From: Coffea arabica
Lineage: Eukaryota; Streptophyta; Magnoliopsida; Gentianales; Rubiaceae
Assembly: GCF_036785885.1 (NCBI RefSeq)
Contig: NC_092323.1
Location: forward strand, 7,510,501-7,574,500
DNA length: 64,000 nt
Reading direction: 5' to 3'
The translations under genes were made by a program, and so were the position numbers. The notes under the pieces are model-generated. The model worked only from the letters and a program-made list of their open reading frames with translations, did not search any database and had not been told where the DNA came from. Shown one piece after another: positions 1 through 14,061 of the stretch; within the stretch, counting starts at the first letter, position 1, and each line of letters begins with the position of its first letter.

Positions 1-950
1 AAACACTTGCTTAACTGGTCGCTTGTTTAAAGTACACCCAAGGACAACTTTTACCAGCCGCCCGTTCAGCCACAATCATGATGATGCGGGCGGGGGCCAT
101 TGGAAGAAAAGGAACGATCATTTGTGTCCGACCAACTAGCCTTCATCAATCCCATCAAGATCAATAGTTTTATGGTGTGCTTGCACCCCAAACCAAAACA
201 ACAACGCGTCTACTCAATACTCACGCTTTTGTAGGTTGTACATGGCCAACCCCGCAATAGGCATTGCTGGGGAAGGCACGACTCAATTCGTAAGAAGTGC
301 TCGTTTCCTCTTTTCACCTTGTTTACATGCAAAATTAAAGGATTCGAGGGACCAAACAGAACAAGAGAAGAGAGAATTTGGTAGGAAGCAGAATGCGACA
401 TAAACAACAAAATTCAAATGACATTCTTACTCCCCTTTTAGGACAAAGAGGAGCCTGAAGGGTTCTTCTGAGTACCCCGTGAGAGTCAGTCCTCGAAGAA
501 ATTCCAATGATATTATCTCAAGGATAAACTACAAGTAGAGCTCTACTCGGGGACTTTTAGATCCATTTTTCGTAGCCCAGAAGAACAACCAATCTAAAAG
601 GTGAATGTTAAGAAATGGGAAGAAAACGAACTCTTCTTCAATCTTTCCCTCCATTGGTGCAGCAGGTCCAGTCCTTCATATCACAATACGGTAATCTTTT
701 TTAGAAGGGGCTGTACCTGACCAACGCACAAACCAACTAATAGCGATGCTCTGTTCTCGGTGCACAACAATAATACAAGAATGATCCCTTTGGTACGGAA
801 ACACCAGAATCCTCCGTTCCACATGTATTAAGAAAAATTAAAGACATTAAAACTAACAATATTTTCATTTTTGAGAGGAAGGATGATAGAACTCAATGTG
901 TTTCCTTGTCTACTTCACAACTTACATGGACTGCTGCTCAGCAACTGTAG
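1..950. other. Flanking and 3' region downstream of the formyltransferase gene
   Basis: No convincing coding region is visible here; the open frames are short and lack family resemblance. The stretch next to 951 is probably the 3' untranslated region of the minus-strand formyltransferase gene. Bases 430-760 are less AT-rich than the introns to the right and could be UTR or old organellar or repeat DNA, which cannot be settled by eye. Confidence 0.4.
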
Positions 951-3900
951 TCATATCCGCTTCAATTTCTGACCTCTCAATCCATTCCAAAATGCTGACG
1001 CATTTACCACCTTTTTACCTGGAAGTTGCACTTCTAGCACCTGCAATGATACAAGATGCTAATCACTGTGATGGCTGCAAGAAGTAGACCAAATTAACGA
1101 CAATTCCCACCTCCAGTGCCGTCTGCCTGCCACATGGGAATATCAGTGAACCTTTGTTGAAAACCACATCATCAGCATCCCCACTCTGAGCTTTGGCACC
1201 ATTATAAACTCTTGTTGTGATAATCTTAAGCTCGGTAGTATTAGACTGACCGTTTTGGGGATCCACAATCATGACTTTAGCTCTGGTACCAGGCCAACCT
1301 GCAAATGCACGAACCTAGAAGACTATGTGTCATGATTATACAGTAGGAGCAACATGAGGATCAAACCAATACCTTGTTATGAAGGGTTATAGCTTCTTGA
1401 TCAAAGGATAGCCATGACTCCTTGGGTGTTATCTGTATCGAGCAATCAAAGTAACCCAATATTCATATGTAGGTAAGATATGTCCCAAGAATCAACCAGA
1501 AGAAAAACAAGTATATAATCTCAAATGCAAATTTAATCAACAGGCTACTCATACAAAAATTTAAGCAGCGTAATCCTCATTAACAAATGAAGGGGATAAA
1601 AATTGCAGGATATGACCTGCACCATTTTTAGACAAGATCATAAGAAAATTTTGTTGCGAGTTTTGGATCAAATTCAATCCAAAAATCTAATAATCAAGTA
1701 GCAGCATCAAATTGGGCTTTATTGAAATTCATTTTGTTCATCAGTTGGCAAAGAGAGAAATCAGGTCAGTTACTCCAAGATGAGAGAGAATAGATGAATA
1801 TCAAGATCGATGTCTCTAAAGAAATCAATTCAACAACTACTTTCCTTAACTTCTTTGAATGGCTGCAAGTATCAGATGCACATCTTACGGGTATCAACTC
1901 CAAAACAATTTGTAAATAATCTGATATTCTTGTGATTATTCCTCAGTTACTTCATACTTATTTCAACTAAGGGATGTTAAACAAACTTCACCTTTGGAGC
2001 CAGAGTTGCTTTAGATTCATCCTGCTCTTCTGCTTTTCTTTTAGCTGATCCATCAAAAATAAAGGGAAGCTCACGGAGCAGAAGTTCAGATCCTGAATGT
2101 TCCAAGAACTAATGAGTCACCAATACCTTTTACAGTAGGCTAGAAAAATAAAAGCCCCATTTCTCTAAAAGAACAAAAGCCAATTTCTCTAAGCATTCCA
2201 CTCACTGCTAAACTAACAGAGTCCAGATTGCACTAAAGTCCTGAGAAATATTAATTGATATGCCAAAGATCTCAAAGTGGCATAAATCTATTAAGTATTA
2301 TATCAGATGAATACTTAAAATATTAATGCAAAGCAGTAGTAGGAGAAGGAATGCACAACACCTACCTTGTGCAAATAATAACTCAAGTAGCTCTGCTGCC
2401 TGCAAACGAATCAGTACAAAGTTAGCTGACTTTAAGAAAGCAGTATATGCTAGCCTTATAGAATTACTTCAATTCAGATATAACATACACTCAAGATCTT
2501 TTTCAGTCGTGGACGACACATTAATGATTTTCAGTGGTTTGGGAAAGAGTATAGATTCATAAGACACTAGAATGAGGAGCTTATATGACATAAATCGAAG
2601 GAAGAAGAAAGACTTTAGTACCTTTATTTGATCATCTACATCTATTCTTTGACAAGAAATAACAGGTCCAGCATCCAGTTGACGTACAGTAAATGCTAGT
2701 GACACTCCTGTTTCCTTTACGCCATCCTGTTACAAAATTCATTTCATGATTAATAAATGTCTAAATATTAAACAAGTCAGAGTCAAAGTCTAAGTCTAAG
2801 AAACTTAACCTCCAATGCTCGCTGAACAGGGGCTGCACCACGGTAGAGAGGCAGCAAGCTTGGGTGAATGTTTACGGTCCCTACAAGAATGCATTTGAAT
2901 AAGAAAAAGCTTAAATCAAATTCCCCAATTTACAGATTTGATGCAATAAATGAACTGGAAAAATATTTTGTGCCAAACTATCGTGGGACAGCACTAAAAC
3001 ATTTCTCCTTGCTTCTGGACTATCACTGTAATAACTTACAAATAGTGAACATGTTTCTTCATTTTACTAGTTAAACTTCTGACCATTTCAGTCTATTTTC
3101 TCTGCTTCTATTATATGTAGTTGCAACTTTTTACCATTTCACAATCTCATGATTTATTACTCCACCATTTGTTGTTTTGCCCTAAATCTAGCTTGACATA
3201 CTCTCTTCTCTACTTGTCTTCTTTTCCTTTATACTCTTTTCTTGTTATCATTCAACAATCAGACATTCATCTTATCAAAATTTTGATTTCAACCATGCTC
3301 ACATACCCATCATCTGTTCGACTTATTCTCCAGGTTCTTATTTTTGTCAGATGTAAATACCAGAAAGGGGACTTTTCTGAAAGTTGTGATAGACAGTTAA
3401 ATGATAAAATAAGTATTAATTTCTCTTACTTTTGACATCAACATTCCACCAAAGGTCAAAGTACACATCTTTTGCCACTTTCAAGGAATTATTGGTATAC
3501 ATCTCTCCATGGCGTTCACAATTTAGATGTTTAAACTTCTAAAAAACCTGAGATAACAACTAATACAAACGGGATTTCTGACAGAAAAATCACGATTACT
3601 AACCCAATGATGGAATCTTCAGAAACTTGCTTGGTAAAATATTCCCATATGCAGCAGTAACACAAAGTTCAGGCTCCAGAGACTTGAAATTCTCAAGAAA
3701 TGATTCCTAAACAAAATAAAGTTGATGGTAAGTTCTCTTATCAAGGAGGGCATTCCTTCAGAAGTGTTAAGCTCAACAGCATCAATAGCAAAGGGAAATC
3801 GGGAAATCAACTGAAGGTCTTCATGGCAATGCAACATATTTGTTTGGATTGTAAGTTATTTGGGATTATTTGGGATATTTTTACTGTAGCACTTTTTGTG

Positions 3901-5999
3901 ATGTGATGTATTTTAGATAAAAAGGTAATTGGAAAGATAAAAAGGTGTATTGGAAATTGTAATGATGATGTAAACAAATAAAACTGGGTAAATAATGCTC
4001 AATCCAAACAAACCCATAGATGTTGAATATGCCAAATATATTCATCAAAAAGTATGCATCTTTTTATGATCTACAGTTGTATAACATCACAGCTCCTCAA
4101 TTGTTTTTCTAACCAGCCAGAATTGCTAATACCACTGTCCAAGCTACAAAATTTTCTAACTTTCTACATGAAAATCTCCCAGTAACAAGTAGGTGCTTCT
4201 TGTACAAGTCATGGATCGCATTAAAGTACAAAAGCATCAAGCATTCGCCAATTGGTTGGTAGGCTATCTACATGAAACAGTACAAGCCCTGGTGCACCTG
4301 GTAACAGGCCCTGTCCATGGAAACGAGTGACCACCCCTAATAAACCTTTTTAGCCACCAAAAAAAAAAAGGATCTGACTGACAAAGTTCATTGTTAAATA
4401 TTAACCTGAGGATGTCTGTTACTGCAAAAAGTTTTCTATTCCCTTTCATTCACTCATTCGTAAATGGGCATTCCCCTCTGGGCATGTTTTGAAAGAGCAG
4501 AATGCCATTCTAAATTTTTGTATGCTAGTGAATCTAGAATGGAGTACAAGCAGCAATCACCAAGAAATGGCGATCTATGTATAATAATTTAGTTGTCAGT
4601 ATCGGGCAGCTTGATCCATCAGTGCTTTTAATCGGCTTCCCAGAGCAAAAAATCTCAAATGCGACAGTATACTATCTCCTAATACTTTGGCAGTGGCTTA
4701 AAAATTATGCTGCGAAGTGACCATTCACACCCTCAATACAGAATCGTCAGAAAAAAAAGGCTGCAACCTGGATGGTTATCATTTGCCCCCAATTTACCTA
4801 TGTGCGCAAAAAAGTACAAATGTGATGCACTTGTTGCAAACTGCTATAAGATAATTAAATTTCTGCATAACTGTATTAAGATGTTACCTCACCAGCTTTT
4901 ACAGGTGTGAATATCAAATCAGAGGGGAAGCCTTTGTCAAGAGCATGCTGTGCTACAGGAGAAGGCGTGATCTTTCTTCCTCTATCTCTCCCAGAGGGTG
5001 GCTGAGTAACAATTGCAGCAACCTAGAGCATTGCAAATACCAAAAAAGAAAAAAAAGTGAAAGAATCAATATTGATTAGCGAATTCCAATTGCCATGAAT
5101 GCCTCAAAGCCTATCAGACCATCATTAAAAATATATACACAATGCTAACAAGAGCAAGGAAATATAGAAAAACTAGGATGAGAAGTACGAATCCTAAGGC
5201 CAGATACAGCAGTAAATTTCCCATTGATTATAATTATGAACGACCCAGCAAACCATATTTCCACTTGACAAACTGGGAAATTAAATATGAACTTCTACAA
5301 GCAGAAGCTAAAATAATCAGTAAGAGAACTTCAACAAAAGCAACATCAACAAAGAAGACGAAGCTTGCTATATCATCTGCTGCATTGTGCAAATTGTAAT
5401 TTTTTAAAACTCTATCGCTTCAAATACTCTACTGTGAAACAACAACCAAACACTGTAAAAGAATGATTCATGATTAAGGGTCATGGAATATAGCTGATGC
5501 TACAAACCATTAACATTCATGACTGGTGAAAAAATGTCTACAAGTCGTACCTTTACTGTAAATGTTCAGCAGGTCACATAAATTTCAAGGAAAACAAGAT
5601 TACAACAAAAAATTCTGTATGTTTTTTGAGCAGAATTTACTGTACAAAATGACTTAAGCACAAGCATTACACTACAGAATAATGAAAGATAAAGCAGTAA
5701 TACCTCAAATAGGGAATCAGGAGCAGAAGATGCAGAGAATAAAGCATCAAGAACCGAAGCAGATACCTAGAGAACAAATAACTAATTTACAAAACGTAGG
5801 CATTGTAAGTTGTATTAACTATAAAAGCAGGCAGCGAAGAGAAGAGAGAAGGGTATTAAACCTGAGGGGATCCCAAGAAGACCAGACGCCTTTTCTTGTT
5901 AAGGGAAGAAAAAGGAGCAGATGCAAGAGAAGAAGAAGCACTAGTGCTGAAGCAGCAAAAGCGTCGAAGCATCATCGCAGAGGACCATATCAATACCAT
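951..5999 (-). CDS. FMT: Methionyl-tRNA formyltransferase, mitochondrial/plastid
   Basis: Transfers a formyl group from 10-formyl-tetrahydrofolate to initiator Met-tRNA for organellar translation start. Eleven exons join in frame: 5999-5862, 5766-5704, 5022-4888, 3706-3604, 2880-2810, 2726-2622, 2399-2366, 2092-1992, 1432-1373, 1314-1111 and 1040-951, giving 367 aa with GT-AG junctions throughout. The N-terminus has a Ser/Ala/Arg-rich transit-type leader, then the Rossmann strand RRLVFLGSPQVSASVL. The catalytic loop NIHPSLLPLYRGAAPVQ holds the expected Asn and His, and the catalytic Asp lies in VRQLDAGPVI. The C-terminal tRNA-binding OB domain starts near AFAGWPGTRAKV and ends AFWNGLRGQKLKRI. 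Two start sites are possible: the Met at 5999, or the double Met at 5975-5970, which gives a more typical transit peptide. Intron 3 (3707-4887) contains a probable MITE. The product is full length for the family. Confidence 0.94.
3839..4012. mobile_element. MITE-like element in intron 3 of the formyltransferase gene
   Basis: A 174-bp stretch begins TTTGTTTGGATTG and ends with its exact inverse CAATCCAAACAAA. It has no coding capacity and lies inside an intron. These ends are typical of small non-autonomous DNA transposons of plants. No clean target duplication is visible, so the exact ends and superfamily are uncertain. Confidence 0.55.
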
Positions 6000-6563
6000 C
6001 ATCTTCTTCTTTTCCTCCTCTTTCTTGCTCTTCCAGGTTCCGATTGCAGCTGCTTGATGTTCTCAGAACTGGGCAATGGGGCTAAGTTCCTCGTGGGATT
6101 TTACGGACCATATTGCAAATGGGACTCATTGGGCTTTCCAGGATTAATCTACAAAGAATAGAACCAACAGTCCTGCACCCAATATCGCAGACCGGTAACC
6201 GATGTTTCGGGGAGGCAAGTAAAGTGAACCCGCCCTGGTCCTTCCCGTAACTTTTTTTTTTTTTCTTGGCAGTCTTTTTTAGTTTGTAAATTAGTATTCT
6301 TTTTTTTTTTTTTTTGTCAATACAGAGTGTATCCCAGTTTTGCCGGACTAATCACCCTGCACCTGAAGTACCCCGCCCCAGTTTGTAAATTAGTATTCCG
6401 GTCGAACAATTTCACAACTGAAATTGTGACTTCGCAATTCATGCACATGGTTCAATTGAATCGGCGATTTGTCACCTTAAACCATATGGAACGTTGTTTT
6501 GCTTTATACAAGAGCTCATAATATTATCTACTACTAACAAAAAAAAAACTTATAAATCTACCA
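6000..6563. other. Promoter side of the formyltransferase gene
   Basis: This stretch holds the putative minus-strand promoter and 5' leader, with poly-T tracts at 6248-6263 and 6299-6315. No coding region is supported. The bases GTTTGTAAATTAGTATTC occur twice (6284 and 6379), a small direct duplication. Confidence 0.4.
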
Positions 6564-6572
6564 TAAAAACTA

Positions 6573-7486
6573 GGGATACTTGAAGAAACCTCCCATGAGA
6601 TTTCTAACAATTTCACTAGCCTCCCCTAAATTTTACAAAATCAAGGTTAAGGTTTTGATAATAAAATTGGTCCAATTAGAAAAAGTAACATTAAAAAAAT
6701 ACTTTAAGGAGAGAGATGAAACTTTTGTTCCATTAATACCCCTTATGTATATATATAAGTTGTATCAGTAAAAGAATGAAAATAATTAAAAGTTAGAAAC
6801 AATTAATAAACACATTTTACAACTCAAAAAGTTCACATTCAATAAATTTGATAATACAAATAAGCAACAAAACTATATTAATGATAATAGGATTCAGCAA
6901 AACAGACTAGTCATCTCTTTTGACATGATGTTTGCTACAATTCTTGTGATTTTGAAAAGAAAAATTTTTAAATTTTGCATTTCTTTTCCCTCCTTTCTCC
7001 TTTGCTAATATCTAACGATTAAACAATTAGAAACTCTTTAAGTTATGACAGTTGTAAGTAATTTCATGAAAGTAAAGGAAAAAAGAGGGAAAATAAAAAC
7101 AAAATTCAAAATTCAAAATTTTTGCTATTTAAAATCACAAGAATCATAACAAACATCATATTAAAAGATAAGACTAGTCTGTTTTGCTAAATCTTGTGAT
7201 CATTAGTATAGTTTTGTTGCTTATTTGTATTGTCTAATTTATTTGAATTTGAACTTTTTCAGTGGTAAAATGTGTTTATTAATTATTTCTAACTTTTAAT
7301 TATTTTTATTCTTTTACTGGAATAAAAGTTTCATCTCTATTTTTAAAGTGCTTTTTTTAATTGAACTAATTTTGTTTTTAAAAGTTTAAAACCTTAACCT
7401 CAAGGGAGGTTTTTATAATTTTGCAAACTTCATGAGAGACTGGTAAAATTGTTAGAAATCTCAAGGGAGGTTTCTGAAATTATCCC
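6573..7486. mobile_element. Foldback Mutator-like MITE with 9-bp target duplication
   Basis: The element of 914 bp is almost entirely an inverted repeat, with arms of about 440 bp that differ by scattered substitutions and small indels. It starts GGGATACTTGAAGAAACCTC and ends with the near-inverse (GAGGTTTCTGAAATTATCCC read on the plus strand). The same 9 bases, TAAAAACTA, flank it at 6564-6572 and 7487-7495. Long inverted ends with a 9-bp duplication indicate the Mutator (MULE) superfamily, non-autonomous. It sits between the formyltransferase promoter and the SINA-like fragment. Confidence 0.88.
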
Positions 7487-7495
7487 TAAAAACTA

Positions 7496-8123
7496 ACCTC
7501 GTTTGTTCCTATACCCTGATTCTATACACGGCCCATATCGTGTCAGGATACAAATTTACAAATTGCAAAGGTTAGCCACTCGCTCTCGCACAACTGCATT
7601 TCAATGCTGACGGCCAGAGCGATTCAGTTTTCTGAAGTTTCCAGTTTCTACTGTTCTTTATCATTATTGTCATTTTCAACGCTATTCATCCACGTACAGA
7701 GCTTGAATTGCTGGAAAAAATGTACAAGGGAGAAGAGTAGTAAGAAAAATCTAGGAGATTTCAATGTCAAATGGCTTCTTTACTCTTTGCTTTGATTTTT
7801 TCTTTCAAGCTGAACAAAAGCATGTACCATACACTAACTATGGCTGCTCAATTCTGTGAAGCTGTGCCTACAAATCGCAATCAAACTGCCGCCTTTACTG
7901 TCTCTAATCGTCAACCAACAAAAACCAAGCCAAGACCCCACCAGCGCTACCAAGTTAGATGACTCGCTTTTGAGTTCTCGCCGAGTACTAAACTATATGT
8001 CCGCCGGTAAGTGTTACACGGTTTTTACAAATTCTGGGAGTACAATTTCCCACTACTAACATTCCTAGACCGAGTGGTCCGACGAGCACTGACAGCTGGC
8101 TTGATTTATAACGTCTACATTGG
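7496..8123. other. Intergenic, no supported gene
   Basis: This stretch lies between the foldback element and the stop of the SINA-like fragment. Open frames on the plus strand are short and have no recognisable domain. It probably includes the 3' flank of the minus-strand SINA-like copy. Confidence 0.4.
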
Positions 8124-8738
8124 TCAATCAGCACTTGGACCGTTTGAACTCCATATGCAAACTTCTACATCTAGCTGCCCAGATGAGCTGAGATAAGCAA
8201 AGGGAACTAGAAGAAAGTCCACAGGAGGTGAACCTTCCACCCTGCCTGGGTAATTTTGTGTGTATGACTTCAATCTCAGAGAGCTGCTTCCTCTTTCTGA
8301 TGCAAGATCATAAAAATATCGTTCCTTAGATGAGCTTGGGCAAATGCAAGTTATCACGAGGTTATGCCCAATGCTTTCTGTCCCCTTATTCAGGAGAAAG
8401 AGAACACCATCTTTTTCTGCTTGCAAAACAAGGTGTGTCTCATTCTTGCCCAGTGAAACACAAAGAGGGCAGTCATACTGAAAGCGTCTTCCCGAGTCCC
8501 AGTGTTTGCTGCTGAAATGCAGTGACAACTGCCCAGAGGACCCAACAAAGTCACAGTTCTTAAGGGGGCAGGCACATGGAGTGTATATGCAGGCCTCTTC
8601 ATGGTCATTCCGCGTTTCATAATCCACAAGTTCTGTGCATCCGTACTCCACATTTCGACATGCTCTTCTGACTGAATCAGCGACAGCAGTCTCTCCACTG
8701 ACTGCAGTACCTTCTCTGTCATTAATTGGCACATTTTC
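8124..8738 (-). CDS. SINA-like protein fragment (SIAH zinc finger and TRAF-like part, no RING)
   Basis: The exon opens after an AG acceptor at 8739 (frame ENVPINDREG...) and stops at 8124. It encodes the SIAH-type zinc finger CRNVEYGCTELV...DHEEACIYTPCACPLKNC...HFSSKH with all expected Cys and His, then the substrate-binding fold ending DVEVCIWSSNGPSAD. It corresponds to the second exon of the complete SINA-like gene at 14062-17399, but the part that should carry the RING (CENGH...CPSC...) is replaced by unrelated sequence. No RING or acidic N-terminal exon was found in the 760 bp upstream, beyond which lies another gene. SINA-like ligases need the RING to recruit E2 enzymes. This copy is therefore a RING-less paralogue, a truncated pseudogene, or has a distant first exon. 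The reading frame itself is clean. Confidence 0.72.
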   Translation of the reverse strand, partial: ENVPINDREGTAVSGETAVADSVRRACRNVEYGCTELVDYETRNDHEEACIYTPCACPLKNCDFVGSSGQLSLHFSSKHWDSGRRFQYDCPLCVSLGKNETHLVLQAEKDGVLFLLNKGTESIGHNLVITCICPSSSKERYFYDLASERGSSSLRLKSYTQNYPGRVEGSPPVDFLLVPFAYLSSSGQLDVEVCIWSSNGPSAD

Positions 8739-9499
8739 CTGATGTAAATAAGAAGTCAATCAGAAACCATCTATACATTGCTGGAAATCATGTACCAGAT
8801 ATGTCAGTTGTCTAAAAATTAAACTAGAGGTAAGCAGAACTTGGGGCACTTGTCGAGAAAGTTAAAACAATAATGACAGCAATTCAGGTAAGTGCATAGA
8901 CAATATAGCATAAAAGATAGCATCCATATCTGCAAATACATTAAGGAAGCCATGATTGTAACTCCCCAGTTATAGCTGCACTCCTCACATTACACCTGCG
9001 CCAATAAACTAGAGGGGAAAAAAATTTTGACATTCAGGTTCTGAAACTACAATAAGATTTGAGAGTTGAACAAAAAAAGATAAAATGGTCCTATATTGTC
9101 TGCTTCTTACAGTGTTTTCCATGTTTAACCAAAAGATAAAAAGTTATGCTCAAGAAGTCATACTGCTACAGTAGAGAAAGGTAGTCAATGCTGAGTGTTA
9201 TGCTAAAAAGAAGTTCACTCAGGAATAAGACAAAATATGAAAGGTACACCAAGGTCGCAGAGAGTAGCCTATTCTTTCAAATTAATTATCAAATAAAGAG
9301 TTGTATGCATACATCTAGGAAAAGATGAGATAAGCACAGCCCAAAAGAATCATCCTAGACTCAGTAGTTCAACCGCAAGGGAAAAAATGGGAAATACCTG
9401 CCATTTTTTATGACACAAATATCATATAAGTTAATTTACCATTTGTAGAAATGGAAGAATACACTGGATGACTGGACACAATATAGTAAAAATAACATA
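8739..9499. other. Intergenic between the SINA-like fragment and the HMG-box gene
   Basis: An AT-rich stretch read on both strands for a RING exon of the SINA-like copy; none was seen. A plus-strand run around 9518-9545, mostly inside the last exon of the HMG-box gene, encodes TKCPSCS in the antisense direction and is treated under findings. Confidence 0.4.
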
Positions 9500-12895
<3,396 letters not shown>

Positions 12896-13870
12896 GAGTG
12901 CGGAGTTGGCGGGTGAAATCAAGTGCAGCCGCGTAGCAGCAGACTCCTCCTCGGAAATAACAAAACAACAGATTCCGGAGTGGATTCAGACAGAAGTGTT
13001 GATATAATTATGGTGGGTTTCAGAAAGCTAGGTTTCATCGAACTCGACAAATGAAGATGGCCGTTGATGTCTAGGATGGTTGGTTCGCCCGGCGCTGGGT
13101 TCCTCTAATGGCCGTTTGGTAGTAACTAGCAAGTACCATCCACAGCCGCACTTTAGTTGGCCATTTTCAGTTGATGTGCTTTATCTGGTTGTACCTTTGG
13201 CTTTTATCTTTGTTTAAGTATTTCCGTCCAGGCTCGTGAACAGGGAATGGGTCGCCCAACCCACTGGTTTGACCGGTTTGCTATTCCACACGTGTCAAGG
13301 AAGATGTACATTTCTTCTTCTTCTTCTTTTTTTTTCCCCTTCTCTCAGCTGGGTAACAAGTAGATCAACTTTTAAAAGGCTTAGGCGCAGTTGGATATTT
13401 TGTTCTCTTTAATCGAGTTTTATGGATTGGATGGCTAAATTGTTGCGGGTTAGTCTCCGGCATATATAAGAATGTTATACACCAGCAGCATTATTAGATG
13501 TGGGTGCAATGCAAAATTGGATTGGCTTGCTTGCGCCATCCTGTCTATAAAAAGTTGATCATCCAAATTTTGAAGCTCCCACCCATGCAAAGCATCTCAT
13601 CCTGGGACAGTAACAGGGGAAACCAATCACCTAGAAGGTCACAAATAAATTAAAGGGAAGGTGTAATTTCCATATTGCCGAGTATATTGGCTCATTTATT
13701 TACCGCCCGGGCTGCAGAATTGCCGGGTTGATGGTCCAAAGGTATATTTTGCTTTTTCTTGCAGAGAGTAAAATATTGTCCAACGGTGAAAACATGAATA
13801 GGTCAACGATGAAATCTTATCCAACCGTTTGGAGGATAGGTCAACGATGAAAATGAATGGAAATGCTCAT

Positions 13871-13933
<63 letters not shown>

Positions 13934-14061
13934 AGGATAAACAGCCTCCCTACCATTCCAATGCACAAAAACTACACATAACGTTAATAATATAGTACAG
14001 CATCACAATGGAATTTCTTTTCTTTTCTTTTCCTAAACTAGAAAGTTTTAACGAAGTGAGG
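12896..14061. other. Intergenic with a long AT microsatellite
   Basis: This stretch probably contains the promoter and leader of the minus-strand HMG-box gene near 12900-13200, and the 3' flank of the SINA-like gene at the right. No coding region is supported. A (TA)n repeat occupies about 13876-13928. Confidence 0.45.
13876..13928. repeat. (TA)n microsatellite
   Basis: An uninterrupted TA dinucleotide run of about 53 bp, probably highly variable in length. Confidence 0.95.

Noticed and set aside
430-760. Possible organellar insert near the left edge
   Set aside because: Composition is suggestive, but I could not match any plastid or mitochondrial gene, so it is left unassigned.
5142-5399. 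Plus-strand open frame of 85 codons
   Set aside because: It lies in an intron of the minus-strand formyltransferase gene and has no family resemblance.
7604-8196. Overlapping plus-strand open frames
   Set aside because: Codon content and composition look random and no domain is recognised; probably chance frames.
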